Positions 26,201-35,087 are shown, counted from the first letter of the stretch. The stretch: 64,000 nucleotides of DNA from Candidatus Melainabacteria bacterium (GCA_003242885.1 QKMZ01000002.1:62001-126000); one strand, 5' to 3'. Program-made: numbers and translations. Notes: generated by a model from the letters alone, not told the origin.

Positions 26201-26332
26201 CTGGCAATTGTGATTCTCGGCGGTATGGTGACGTCCACAGCGCTGACTCTGGTGGTGATTCCAGCGCTTCTAAAGCTGTTTGGCACAGGAATTCGCCAAG
26301 GCGAAACGATCGACGACTCCAGTAGAAAGTAA
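23231..26332 (+). CDS. Heavy-metal-type RND efflux pump (CzcA/CusA family)
   Basis: 1033 residues, full length for the family. It has twelve helices and two large periplasmic loops. The N-terminal part (MINRFIQWSINNRWIV...PVDVFPDF) and the TM4 region GEVVDDAIIDVENI (about 395-410) carry the proton-relay acids. This motif has an Asp-Asp pair and differs from the classical divalent-cation motif found in the second pump of this window, so the substrate may differ. It drives export of metal cations, probably with the adaptor gene that overlaps it by four bases. An outer-membrane channel gene is not nearby. Confidence 0.95.
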   Translation: MINRFIQWSINNRWIVAILALVWLLAGIYATDTMPVDVFPDFAPVRVVVLTEAPGFAPEEVESLVTRPLESNLNGTANVKVVRSVSTIGLSVITIIFQDSTNVLVARQLVSEKIQVVRGQLPDNVKEPVLAPMTTAAGDILKIGLYSTGETSSIDLRTLADWTLRMRLMAVPGVSNVVVIGGDVKQYQVLVDPEKLKQYDVTLAQVVSAARGSNLNTAGGIVRTNEKEELVRGLGRISSPAEIAETVVVERGSQPILLGNVADVKLGAQFKIGDAIVDGHPGVVLTVFKQPEANTLETTRALEKALTDLRQTFPKDVQVITTFRQADFIEIAVKNVSEAVILGGVLVIIILFAFLQNWRTAIISLTAIPLSLLSAIIALKFHGYTINTMTLGGLAIAIGEVVDDAIIDVENIYRRLRENASAAQPKSALAVMYEASAEVRGAVVYATMIVALMFLPVLSLKGLEGKIFTPLAYAYLVSLLASLGVALTVTPAMCAILLKKTKGGEESDGRVVKFLKRVYSPILNFSLRRPRSIVAGALLLFLFSMGNLFVLGTEFLPPFDENNLIVVTTFMPGTSLDTTTQMGTELTSHFIDKHEIMSASQRAGRAEGGEDYGASNVSEFDIRLKPDTPDKQRLLNHIRHEFSHVPGLISDSGSYLQHRMDHALSGVNAAIAVKLFGPDLDILHENALKIEKVMKEIRGAVDVHVEQIVDVPQISIKVNREAAARYGVRVKDLSDSIEAAFRGVTVSQVLEGQKAFDMYVWLKPEYRNNLNVIKSTLVDTPANMKVPLGALAAVTEGESPNTISHENISRRVVVQANVSGRDLGSLISEAKSRIAKEVQLPTGYYVVYGGQFEAQEEASRQLGILLAAALVGMFLLLSLAFKSPKAAIIIMANLPLALVGGIWAVLFSGAVLSVGSMVGFMTLFGISTRNGIMLVSHFNQLAEDGGSLEDVVRHSALDRLSPVLMTALAASLGVLPIAVLGGAGRELEQPLAIVILGGMVTSTALTLVVIPALLKLFGTGIRQGETIDDSSRK

Positions 26333-26410
26333 AAGTTATTCGTCCGAAAAAGTTCGCGGCGATTTTGAACTCTTTGCTAACGGTTTTCGTCTTATTAATT
26401 GGTAGCTAGT

Positions 26411-26523
26411 GGCAGCAAAGATAAAAGCCGCCGAGGGGCGGCTTCAAAGTGGGGCTTGTTATGGTCGGTACCAGCGCTGCCTGTCAAGCTTCCGCGAAGC
26501 GGTTCGACTCCTCCGGGCTCCAC
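26411..26523 (+). ncRNA. Candidate structured RNA with a tRNA-like 3' part
   Basis: This part of the 299-base gap between the pump and the lipoprotein adaptor is rich in complementary segments. GGCAGC (26411-26416) pairs with GCTGCC (26476-26481). AAGCCGCC/GGCGGCTT (26425-26444) makes a perfect 8-bp hairpin. Nine bases at 26449-26457 can pair with 26515-26523 (G-U pairs included), enclosing GCTTC/GAAGC (26488-26500) and a T-loop-like GGTTCGACTCC. The enclosed length (about 75) and the T-loop recall tRNA, but D-arm and anticodon arm are not normal and no CCA follows. It could be a leader element, a tRNA or tmRNA relic, or chance. Confidence 0.35.
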
Positions 26524-26631
26524 TTCCCTCAATATATCACGGTGTCTTGGTGACCAATTCGTTTCAATTCACGCGCACTTCACAGGTAAGAGTCTTAATG
26601 GTCAAAGGTTGTATCGATCGGAGACCTGGTT

Positions 26632-28035
26632 GTGGTTCGGCAGAAATTTTTGGCGCAAATTCGTCTTGCAATGATCGCCGTCATATCCGCTATCACCGCG
26701 GTAACCCTGGCATCATGTAGCGCAACACAGGCACCGCATGAGGCGCCGGAGACCGCGGCGACGGCAAAGGCTACTTCGACCCAGTCGGGTGACACAAAGT
26801 GCGATTCGACCGGTGTCGCTCAAGACGACCAACATATTCGAGTCGAGGGCCTCAACGACCATCGGCTGCTCATTTTGCCGGTGTCCGCTCAGAAGTCTAT
26901 CGGCGTTCAGACGTGTCCCTGCGACGAGAAAATCCTCGACTTCTCTGTTCGCACAACCGGTGAAGTGTTAGCCAATTCAAACTTGGTAACGCGCGTTACT
27001 TCGCCGGTTGCTGGACGCGTCACGCAAGTAATGGCAGTGGTTGGGCAGCATGTTGTTGAGGGGCAACCGTTGCTACTTCTGAGCAGCCAGGATATCGGGC
27101 AAGCCGAGTCTGATCTGTTGCAAAACGAAGGAACTGTTGCCGCTGATTTGAAGAAAGACTTGCTGCAAGTGGATTCGGACACTTCACTTGCAGAAGCACA
27201 TTTAAAGCTTTCCGAGAGTACTTTTAAGCGAGTCAGTAGTCTGCTCGACGAGAAGATCGCATCGCGTGCGGATTTCGAAGCCGCGCGTACACATTGGGAG
27301 GAGGACAAGATTAGTCTTGAGACTCTTAAACGCAAGCGCATTGCCACTGTTTCACTCTCAAACGAACGCTTGAAGATGCTCACTGAGCCGATAAAGCAGA
27401 AGTTGAAATTGCTGGGTGTTTCCGACGCCGCAATTGAAAAGGTAACAAAAACTCGCATCATCAATCCGGTCGACGAGATTGTTGCTCCGGAAAGCGGCAT
27501 TGTCAGCGAACGGTTGATTAATGTGGGCGAGTTAACTGATCCGAGTAAACCACTTTTCACAATTGGTGACTTTCATAACGTCTGGCTGAAAGCAGACATT
27601 TACGAAAAAGATATTGCGAAAGTTAAGGAAGGTCAGCCCATCATCGTAGAGGTTGATAGTTTTCCTGGTGAGAAATTTAAGGGCACTTTGAATTATGTTT
27701 CTGATTCGGTTAATTCAACTACACGCACTCTGCCTGTGCGGGCAGAGGTTCAAAACTGCGGACTCAAGTTGAAACCCAAAATGTTTGCGCGATTGACGAT
27801 TGTCGTCGGCAAGCATAAAACTTTGAGCATTCCAAAGAGTGCAGTGCAGGACGCCGGCTCCGACAAGGTGGTTTATGTTCCTATGGGTGCCGGGCGCTTC
27901 GAGGAGCGAAAGGTCGTGCTTGGTTCTGAGTCTGCCGATGAAGTGGAAGTTGTTTCCGGTTTGAAACTCAACGAGCCGGTCGTTACAAAGGGTAGTTTTG
28001 AGCTGGAGTCAGAGTCTTTGAAAGCCTCCGACTGA
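26632..28035 (+). CDS. Lipoprotein RND efflux adaptor (CzcB/CusB-like)
   Basis: 467 residues from GTG 26632. The signal segment ends in the lipobox LASC (Cys29), so the mature protein is probably lipid-anchored. A biotin/lipoyl-like half (TSPVAGRVTQVMAVVGQHVVEGQ) is followed by a coiled-coil hairpin (about 155-245), the second half (IVAPESGIVSERLINVGELTDPSKPLF), and beta-barrel and membrane-proximal parts ending near residue 455. It is a second adaptor, not a duplicate of the one at 21711. No pump is coded with it on this strand; the pump at 29536-32727, converging on it, is the obvious partner. Confidence 0.9.
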   Translation: MVRQKFLAQIRLAMIAVISAITAVTLASCSATQAPHEAPETAATAKATSTQSGDTKCDSTGVAQDDQHIRVEGLNDHRLLILPVSAQKSIGVQTCPCDEKILDFSVRTTGEVLANSNLVTRVTSPVAGRVTQVMAVVGQHVVEGQPLLLLSSQDIGQAESDLLQNEGTVAADLKKDLLQVDSDTSLAEAHLKLSESTFKRVSSLLDEKIASRADFEAARTHWEEDKISLETLKRKRIATVSLSNERLKMLTEPIKQKLKLLGVSDAAIEKVTKTRIINPVDEIVAPESGIVSERLINVGELTDPSKPLFTIGDFHNVWLKADIYEKDIAKVKEGQPIIVEVDSFPGEKFKGTLNYVSDSVNSTTRTLPVRAEVQNCGLKLKPKMFARLTIVVGKHKTLSIPKSAVQDAGSDKVVYVPMGAGRFEERKVVLGSESADEVEVVSGLKLNEPVVTKGSFELESESLKASD

Positions 28036-28062
28036 GAGAGAGAAACATGCTAGAGTTTTGCA

Positions 28063-29526
28063 ATGAAAATTGCTCTGGCATGCTCGACTTTTCCGCCAGA
28101 TGGGGCTAATGGCGGCACAGCGACCTTCTATTCGGAACTGGCGCGCGCGTTGGCGTCACTTGGACACGACGTACTTGTTGTCACTCTCACAACCGGGGAG
28201 GCGTGCAGTGAAATAGTTGGCGGCGTTCGCGTAGAACGCATTTATTTCGATGAGTCGCAATACCAAAATTTGCAGCTGCTCGGGTTTGTTCCATTTACAG
28301 CCTGGTATATGAGCAGAGCCGTGCACTTGTACAAGCATTCAATAGCGCTGTTGAAGGAGTTCAAGCCGGATATTCTGGAGTGTCACGAACACGGATTTTT
28401 TGGACTTTTATTGCAGTCGAAAGATTATCCGATGATTGTTCGTTGCCTCTGTCCAGCTTTTCAATCCATGGCGTTAAACGGTGATGATAAGCGCTTTCCC
28501 GTTGACACAAATCTGATCGCGGCTTTAGAAATTGCTTTTCTTCAACGTGCAGATGCTCTTACGTGTCCTAGTTCTAGCCTCGCCGGAATTGTCAGCGAAA
28601 AGACTGGTATTCCACTGAAGCGTTTTGAAATCATTCGCAATCCGCTTGCACTGGAGGCGGCTGTCCCTTGCACAACCGGTGAGCGTAACTTCCCGCGACT
28701 TACTTACGTCGGCCGGGTGGAGCATCTAAAGGGGTGCGATTTGCTTGTTGAAATTATGCCGGATGTTTTGAAAAGCTTTCCAGGCGCGACGCTCACGTTT
28801 ATCGGCGAAGACGGAAAGTCTCCTGGAATGGAGAATGGCTTTAGTCAACAGCTTCGCCTTCGCGCGGGCGAATTAGGATGTGCCGATCGTTTGACCTTCG
28901 CTGGATTGATACCGCGCAGTCAGCTTGCCGGTCGCATTAGGGAAGCGGACGTCGCCATATTCCCGTCGCGCTATGACAGCTCTCCTTACGCTTGTCTGGA
29001 GGCAATGTCATTCGGAATGCCTGTTGTCGCCAGCAATGTGGGCGGTATTCCTGAATATGTGGAGAACGGCATTACGGGAATGCTATTCGAATCTGAAAAT
29101 GCGGCGAGCCTCGCCGATGCTGTGGTCACGCTTTGTAGGGATACTGAACTGCGACACAAAATTGCAAGGGCCGGGCAAGAGAGCGTCGGGAGTAAGTGCA
29201 ATCCGCGAGCGGTCGGAGTGAAGACTCAGGAGTTGTACGAAATTACTCTGCAAGAGTTTAAAAACGACAGCCAGAGAGCGAGCAAGGCAAACTTGCTGGA
29301 TGACAGAGTGATAGCAGCTTTGCTGTCCGCGTTTGATGATCTGGTTGAAACGCCCTATTACCGAGAGCGTCTTGATAGCGAGTTGCAGTCGCACATGGAA
29401 GAGGTCTATCAGAGTGGAGTTAGGGCCGGATTTCGGGCCGGGCGACGCTCGGTTGCATCAAATCCTGCTGGTGCGATGATCGATGGAATTAAGTTTCTTG
29501 CGCGGTCTTATAAGAAAAAACTGTAG
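28063..29526 (+). CDS. GT4-family glycosyltransferase
   Basis: 487 residues with two Rossmann-like domains. The N-terminus (IALACSTFPPDGANGGTATFYSELARAL) has the Gly-rich acceptor loop of GT4 enzymes. The C-terminal donor domain has FPSRYDSSPYACLEAMSFGMP (about 300-318) with the paired Glu/Ser motif, then VVASNVGGIPEYV. The last 80 residues are an extra helical tail ending RSYKKKL. It probably adds a sugar from a nucleotide donor to a glycan at the inner membrane. It starts 28 bases after the adaptor gene although it is functionally unrelated. Confidence 0.93.
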   Translation: MKIALACSTFPPDGANGGTATFYSELARALASLGHDVLVVTLTTGEACSEIVGGVRVERIYFDESQYQNLQLLGFVPFTAWYMSRAVHLYKHSIALLKEFKPDILECHEHGFFGLLLQSKDYPMIVRCLCPAFQSMALNGDDKRFPVDTNLIAALEIAFLQRADALTCPSSSLAGIVSEKTGIPLKRFEIIRNPLALEAAVPCTTGERNFPRLTYVGRVEHLKGCDLLVEIMPDVLKSFPGATLTFIGEDGKSPGMENGFSQQLRLRAGELGCADRLTFAGLIPRSQLAGRIREADVAIFPSRYDSSPYACLEAMSFGMPVVASNVGGIPEYVENGITGMLFESENAASLADAVVTLCRDTELRHKIARAGQESVGSKCNPRAVGVKTQELYEITLQEFKNDSQRASKANLLDDRVIAALLSAFDDLVETPYYRERLDSELQSHMEEVYQSGVRAGFRAGRRSVASNPAGAMIDGIKFLARSYKKKL

Positions 29527-29535
29527 CCGCCGCGC

Positions 29536-32500
29536 TTAGTTTTGCGCTTCGACTAGCGCTTCGTTTTGTTCTTCACTTTGCTTTTCATCCGCGCCTTCAT
29601 CCGCGCCTAAGTCCGGACATTCATTCGGAGCTTCAACAATCCGCGGCTTTTTAGTTTTCTTTCCCTCGAACCATTCGTAGAGTGCTGGGAGTAAAAGCAG
29701 GGTAAGAATGGTTGCCGGAAGCAGTCCGCCAACGATCACTATGGCAAACGGTTTTTGACTCTGCGAGCCGATTCCGGTTGATAGGGCTGCCGGAACGAGA
29801 CCAGCCAGTGCAACCATTGTGGCAATCATTACCGGCTTCATCCGCACTAGAGCACCCCTGACCACGGCTTCTTTCAATGGTGTTCCTTCGCTCTGTAGTT
29901 GGCGCATGAGCGAAACAAGTATCACGCCGTTTTGTACAGCCACGCCCAACAACGCAATGAAGCCGACGCCGGCTGAGATGCTGAAGTGAGTGCCGGTGAG
30001 AAACAGCGCGACGATGCCGCCGATTGTGGCTAGTGGAACTGTGACTAAAATCAGAGCGGCCGTCGAAGCTGAGCCAAAGGTTGCGTAGAGAAGTAGAAAT
30101 ATGAGGACGAGCGTAAGCGGAACGACTACGGCAAGCTGTCCCATTGCATGTTGAGCTCGCTGAAATTGTCCGCCCCATACTATTCGATATCCCGGTGGAA
30201 GTTTGATCTTTTCAGCCACCTTCTGCTGTGCGTCCATGACGGCAGAGCCCAAGTCGCGTCCGCGAATGTTGGCTTTTACCGCTATTCTTCGCTCGTTTTC
30301 GTCACGCATGATTGCGGTGGCGCCGAAACGATGCTCGATGCGGGCAATTTGCGAAAGTGTGACGCGCTCTCCTGATGGGATTGATGTGACGATGTCGCTC
30401 AATTTCATGGCTTCGTTGCGGTAGTTTTTGTTGAAGCGCAGAATCACCGCGAAGCGTTTGTCATCATCGATAATATTCGTGATTTTTCGCCCGCCTACGG
30501 ATGTTTCCACAATGTCGAGAATTTCGTCGGCATTGATGCCATAGCGTGCTGCACGCGCGCGATCGATGATGACTTGCAGCTGTGGCTGACCGAGTAAGTG
30601 GTCGGCGGCGACGTCCACCATGCCCGGCACGGCGGAAACGATTTGCCGCACATGAACACCTAAATCAGAAAGCACGTTGAGGTCTGGACCGTAGATTTTG
30701 ATGCCAAGCTCACCTTTGACGCCGGCAATCGCTTCATCCATGTTGTCCTTAATGTACTGCGAAAAATTGTATTGCAAGCCTGGCATCTCGTCGTTGAGTT
30801 CTTTGTTCATTTGTGTGACGAGTGCAAGTTTGGTGCCGAATTGTTTGCGCCATTCTTCTGGCGGTTTTAAATCGACCAGCACCTCAATCGTGCTGTATGT
30901 GTTTGGATCTGTGCCGTCATCGGGCGAGCCGACTTGTGTGATGACATTCGTCACCTCGGGATAATTGCGAAGAATTTTGCGTATTTTGTGCGCGAACTCC
31001 ACGGACTTTTCTAGGGAGACGCTGCTGGGCAAGACAGTCACGCGCAGCCAGATGTTGCCTTCTTCGAGTTCTGGAAGAAATTCACTTCCAAGAAATGGCG
31101 TTAGGCAGAGTGAGCCGATGAACGCTGCCGCCGCTATGAGAAGAATGGTTTTCTTGTGCGAGAGCGACCAGGTCAGGGCTTTTTTATAGAGCTTTTCCAG
31201 TAATGCCGTAATTGGGCTTGTGCGCTCAGTCGGTAACCTGCGAGCGAATACAATTGCACAGAGCACAGGAATAATAGTCATGGTTGCTACAACCGCACCG
31301 ATGAGGTTGAAGTTCATCGTGAATGCGAGTGGTCTAAACAACTTGCCTTCCACCCGTTGAAACGAGAGAATTGGAAGGAAGGTTACGAAAATAATTGCTG
31401 TAGAAAATAAGATAGGTTTGGCTACTTCTCTCGCGCCATTTGTTACTGCGGAAAGTATGTGTCCGTAGTGAATGTGTTTTTTCGACTCTGATAAATGCGT
31501 TAGATGGCGGCATATGTTCTCCACCATCACCACTGCCCCGTCGACTAGAATGCCGAAATCAATGGCTCCAAGAGAGAGTAGATTGGCGGGCACGTGAAAT
31601 ATGTTGAGCAGGATAAACGCGCTCAGGAGAGCGAGTGGTATGACGGCGGCACAGATCAGAGCACTACGCACTTGGAAGAGAAACAGCATCAGCAGCGCGA
31701 CAACGAGGACAATTCCCTCTGCGACGTTGTGACCGATGGTTTCCATTGTGTGGTGGACAAGGGCGGTACGATCGTAGAGCGGCGTCAGGTGCATGCCTTT
31801 CGGTAGGGAGGCTGCGATGCTGTCCCATTGCGATTTTATGTTGGCGACAGCCGTGGAAGGATTTTCTCCGCGACGCATCAGAAGTATGCCTTCTACAACA
31901 TCATCTTCTTCGTTTTTTCCGACTTGTCCTTTGCGAATGGCTGGCCCGATGTTCACGTCGGCAACATCTTTCACGTGAATCGGAGTGCCGTCGTCCGTCG
32001 ATGTAATAACTACATCTTTGATATCATCGGTAGAGCGCAGCAGTGCCAGACCTCGCACCATGTAATTTTGATCGTTGCGGACGATAAAGCTTCCGCCGGT
32101 CGAGCCGTTGGAATTTTTGATGGCATCTGCGACTTGCTTCTGCGTCAATCCAAGCGACAACAACTTGTCGGGATCGAGTTCCACCTGGAATGTTTTTGTG
32201 GGACCTCCGAAGCCTGTGGAATCGATGATGCCGGGCACAGACTTGAACTTGCGGTTGAGCATCCAGTCTTGAGCGACTTTTCGGTCCATTGCCGACCAGC
32301 GATCGCCTTCTACCGTGTAGCGATAAACTTCGCCCACGGGGCTGGCATTAGGGTCAAGCTCCGGCTTCACGTCGTCCGGAAGATCGGCTGTGGCGATTCT
32401 CTCAAGAACCTGCTGGCGGGCAAGATATGGGTCTACGCCATCTTCGAAGATGACTGTTATTACTGACAATCCAGCAATAGAAACAGACCGAGGCGGGTCG

Positions 32501-32727
32501 GAGCGCGGAATACCATTGAGCTCTTTTTCAAGCGGTATTGTGACGAGACGCTCGACTTCTTCCGATGCTTTTCCGGGCACCTGCGTGATTACTCGCACCT
32601 GCATGTTTGCAATATCCGGATACGCTTCCAATGGCAGTTGCTGGTAAGCGTTGAGTCCAAATGCAATTAACCCGAGTGTGAGAAACACAATCAGGTAGCG
32701 CTTTTGAAGAATGATGTCGATGAGCAT
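29536..32727 (-). CDS. Heavy-metal-type RND efflux pump (CzcA-like)
   Basis: 1063 residues with the usual HME-RND order. The TM4 motif DFGILVDGAVVMVEN (about 388-402) is the form associated with divalent cations such as Co, Zn, Cd or Ni in this family, so the substrate is likely of that kind. The C-terminus carries an extra acidic tail (about 1025-1063, many Glu, Asp and Ala) after the last helix. Upstream on the same strand are a small secreted protein and a two-component system, which probably control it. Its likely adaptor is the lipoprotein at 26632, coded on the opposite strand. Confidence 0.95.
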   Translation of the reverse strand: MLIDIILQKRYLIVFLTLGLIAFGLNAYQQLPLEAYPDIANMQVRVITQVPGKASEEVERLVTIPLEKELNGIPRSDPPRSVSIAGLSVITVIFEDGVDPYLARQQVLERIATADLPDDVKPELDPNASPVGEVYRYTVEGDRWSAMDRKVAQDWMLNRKFKSVPGIIDSTGFGGPTKTFQVELDPDKLLSLGLTQKQVADAIKNSNGSTGGSFIVRNDQNYMVRGLALLRSTDDIKDVVITSTDDGTPIHVKDVADVNIGPAIRKGQVGKNEEDDVVEGILLMRRGENPSTAVANIKSQWDSIAASLPKGMHLTPLYDRTALVHHTMETIGHNVAEGIVLVVALLMLFLFQVRSALICAAVIPLALLSAFILLNIFHVPANLLSLGAIDFGILVDGAVVMVENICRHLTHLSESKKHIHYGHILSAVTNGAREVAKPILFSTAIIFVTFLPILSFQRVEGKLFRPLAFTMNFNLIGAVVATMTIIPVLCAIVFARRLPTERTSPITALLEKLYKKALTWSLSHKKTILLIAAAAFIGSLCLTPFLGSEFLPELEEGNIWLRVTVLPSSVSLEKSVEFAHKIRKILRNYPEVTNVITQVGSPDDGTDPNTYSTIEVLVDLKPPEEWRKQFGTKLALVTQMNKELNDEMPGLQYNFSQYIKDNMDEAIAGVKGELGIKIYGPDLNVLSDLGVHVRQIVSAVPGMVDVAADHLLGQPQLQVIIDRARAARYGINADEILDIVETSVGGRKITNIIDDDKRFAVILRFNKNYRNEAMKLSDIVTSIPSGERVTLSQIARIEHRFGATAIMRDENERRIAVKANIRGRDLGSAVMDAQQKVAEKIKLPPGYRIVWGGQFQRAQHAMGQLAVVVPLTLVLIFLLLYATFGSASTAALILVTVPLATIGGIVALFLTGTHFSISAGVGFIALLGVAVQNGVILVSLMRQLQSEGTPLKEAVVRGALVRMKPVMIATMVALAGLVPAALSTGIGSQSQKPFAIVIVGGLLPATILTLLLLPALYEWFEGKKTKKPRIVEAPNECPDLGADEGADEKQSEEQNEALVEAQN

Positions 32728-32901
32728 CCGGTATTTTTCTGCGTAGGGGCGACGCCATGCGTAGCCCGGTAGTGATTCCTGTATGAGGGCTCGGATGTTT
32801 TTATAAGCACGGCTCCGCTCGGGGCATGAACGGAGCTGTGCTTGTTTTCTAATAAGTCCTTTCGCAATGGGCGATATATAAAACCGCCACTACGAACTTA
32901 C

Positions 32902-33111
32902 CTATTTAGAACTTTCTGGAGTCATCATTGGTTTTTTGTGCAGTTTTTTCGGTACGAAAGCGGGGTTCCACTTCGTGCTCTTATGAACTGCTACTACTGG
33001 TGCCTTCGCCTTTGCCGACGCAGAATTACATTCTTTGGACGGTGCGGCGTTGGCGCTCAATGCGGTTGCCAACAAAATTCCAAATGCTATGGATGTCGCT
33101 AAAGTTTTCAT
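32902..33111 (-). CDS. Small secreted protein between sensor kinase and RND pump
   Basis: 69 residues with a clear signal peptide (1-22, cut near ANA-APSK) and a short, basic, Lys/Pro/Ala-rich mature part containing one Cys and two adjacent Met. It matches no family I know. Its place between the sensor kinase and the pump, on the same strand, suggests it is part of the metal response, for example as a periplasmic metal or sensor accessory. Lack of conserved His/Met clusters makes strong metal binding doubtful. Confidence 0.6.
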   Translation of the reverse strand: MKTLATSIAFGILLATALSANAAPSKECNSASAKAKAPVVAVHKSTKWNPAFVPKKLHKKPMMTPESSK

Positions 33112-33187
33112 TGAGATTACCTCTCGAAGGTCACACTCTCAAGATATTGCTGCCGCGTGAGCTGCGCGTGAAGCGCAGATGAGTTTT

Positions 33188-34438
33188 TCAACATGTCGGC
33201 AACTTGATGGTAAATCTGCTGCCGTGACCCAATTGACTCTGTACGAAAACCCTGCCATGGTGAGCTTCTACGATTGTTTGAACAATAGACAATCCTAGAC
33301 CGGAGCCACCGTCTTTACGCGACCTTGACGGATCGACTCGGTAAAAGCGTTCAAATAAATGCGGCAGTGCATCCTGTGGAATGCCAATACCTGAGTCCGT
33401 TATAGTAATGACCGCCTCGTCTGCCGAACGTGCTCCGGCGACGACGACACTGCCTCCGGTCTCTGTATAGCGCCAGGCATTCTCTATCAAATTAGAGAGA
33501 GCGCGTCTCAAGTATTCTTGGTCGCCGTGCACTATGACTGAGTTTGCGAAGTCGCAGCGCAACTCGATTCCTTTTGCTCTGCTCTTTTCGCTGAAGTCTT
33601 CGACGACTGCCTGTACAAGTTGTTTCAAATCAATAGAGTGATCTAGTTTTAGAAACACCGGCGCCTCGGACTTAGCCAATAGCATCAAATCATCAATCAA
33701 ATATTCCATTCTTTTGAGTGAAGAGCGCACAGTACCGAGGCGTTTGATGCTGACGCGCTGGTCCATGAGCTCCTGCTCGAGCGCCTCTGAGTGTGTTTCC
33801 GCAATCGTCAGTGGTGTCTTCAATTCATGACCGGCGTCAATCATAAAACGTTTCACAATTGAAAAGGCATCTTCTATTGGGCGAATTGTCCAACCGGCAA
33901 AGAAATATCCGACGCTCATAAATCCTAAGATTAATACCGGCGTTGAAAGCCCCATTAAGTTGAGAAGTTCGCTCATGGCGCGGTCGCGAGAGGCTGTAAA
34001 TTTTGTAATTTGCAACCAGCCGACTAACTTTCCGTTGTAGTCCAATTTGCGCGAGAGTACGCGGACACGTTGCCCTCTTACGTTTACTTCGCTGTGATTG
34101 GCAGCGATTTTTGGAAGGACAAAATCGCCATAGGTTTCTATTGTTTTGCCATCTTCATTGAAAAGGCTGATGCTGACGACTGATTTGAGTTCGCTGCGAC
34201 TTTTGGAATTCTTCCACGCTTCCAGGTCAGACGTTTTATCCAGCAAATCTACGAATGTTGAAAGCTCGCTGGAAAGCGCCGTCAATTCTTCATCCATGGC
34301 ATCATTCAAACGTTTATAGAATAGGTCTGAAACAATCAAGCCCAAAATTAGGCATACTGTAGTCGAGAGAAGCGCAAAAACGATCGTGATGCGCAGCCGT
34401 GTGCCAAGCCATGCTCTAGAGTTCGAATTTGTAGCCAT
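33188..34438 (-). CDS. Sensor histidine kinase of a metal-type two-component system
   Basis: 416 residues. Two membrane helices (about 14-36 and 160-184) flank a periplasmic sensor domain of about 120 residues. A shortened HAMP-like linker (WTIRPIEDAF) runs straight into the H-box DAGHELKTPLT (His204). The N-box (NLIENAWRYT), G1 (DSGIGIP) and G2 (GSGLGLSI) boxes complete an active HisKA/HATPase pair. The short linker is familiar from cyanobacterial kinases of the Nrs/Rpp type, where a nickel response is known. The 5' end overlaps the response-regulator gene by 23 bases. Confidence 0.94.
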   Translation of the reverse strand: MATNSNSRAWLGTRLRITIVFALLSTTVCLILGLIVSDLFYKRLNDAMDEELTALSSELSTFVDLLDKTSDLEAWKNSKSRSELKSVVSISLFNEDGKTIETYGDFVLPKIAANHSEVNVRGQRVRVLSRKLDYNGKLVGWLQITKFTASRDRAMSELLNLMGLSTPVLILGFMSVGYFFAGWTIRPIEDAFSIVKRFMIDAGHELKTPLTIAETHSEALEQELMDQRVSIKRLGTVRSSLKRMEYLIDDLMLLAKSEAPVFLKLDHSIDLKQLVQAVVEDFSEKSRAKGIELRCDFANSVIVHGDQEYLRRALSNLIENAWRYTETGGSVVVAGARSADEAVITITDSGIGIPQDALPHLFERFYRVDPSRSRKDGGSGLGLSIVQTIVEAHHGRVFVQSQLGHGSRFTIKLPTC

Positions 34439-35087
34439 AACCAGGAATGTGCTGAATAAGGGATTGCCTGTCCGCAGAATCTATTTTTTTTCGGATTGTC
34501 TTAACGTGTGTGCGGACGGTTTCTGTAAGAGGTGTTGAGGACGAGCACCAGACGCGCTCGAGCAGCGCCTCTGCAGAAAAGCATTGACCATGGTGGCGGA
34601 TTAGAAATGCGAGAAGGTCGAACTCTTTAGGAACCAGCCGAATTTCTGCGCCATGTCGAAAGACTTTGGCCTGGCGCAAATCAATCGTCAGTTCGCCCAC
34701 CGAGATCAAATCCGGAATGCGCGCCGATGGTCTGCGTAACATCGCCCGCACCCTTGCTACGAGTTCGCGAAGTTCAAATGGTTTGGACAAGTAATCGTCG
34801 GCTCCAGCATTGAGACCGGCTTCTTTGGCGTCCAGTGATGATTGCGCGGTAAGCATGAGCACGTGTGCATCTCCACCTTTCGCCCTGTATCTGCGGCATA
34901 CTTCCATGCCGCTCAGTTCGGGCAACATCAAATCGAGCACAATCAAGTCATACTTGTTGACGGCGAGAAGCTCTAACGCGTCTGCGCCATTGTCCACGCT
35001 TTCTACCACATGATGGTCTCGCACTAGCCACTCTGTGATAACGCTGGACAGATCTTCTTCGTCTTCTACAACAAGAATCTTGGCCAT
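34416..35087 (-). CDS. OmpR/PhoB-type response regulator
   Basis: 223 residues from ATG 35087; TTG 35102 is an alternative that adds five residues. The receiver domain has the acidic cluster VVEDEED, the phospho-Asp in VLDLMLPE, the Thr of MLTAQ and Lys in DDYLSKPFE. The winged-helix DNA-binding domain is at about 128-222 and ends GYGYKFEL. It pairs with the overlapping sensor kinase. Together they should activate the small secreted protein and pump downstream. A pair of direct repeats lies in the gap upstream of this gene at 35180-35212. Confidence 0.95.
   Translation of the reverse strand: MAKILVVEDEEDLSSVITEWLVRDHHVVESVDNGADALELLAVNKYDLIVLDLMLPELSGMEVCRRYRAKGGDAHVLMLTAQSSLDAKEAGLNAGADDYLSKPFELRELVARVRAMLRRPSARIPDLISVGELTIDLRQAKVFRHGAEIRLVPKEFDLLAFLIRHHGQCFSAEALLERVWCSSSTPLTETVRTHVKTIRKKIDSADRQSLIQHIPGYGYKFEL

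Noticed and set aside
26449..26523. A normal tRNA gene
   Set aside because: An acceptor-like helix and T-loop-like sequence are present, but the D and anticodon arms do not form and no 3' CCA follows, so it is reported only as a structured-element candidate.
31828..32466. 212-codon open frame on the plus strand inside the second RND pump gene
   Set aside because: Antisense shadow of a conserved coding region; no ribosome site and no recognisable domain.
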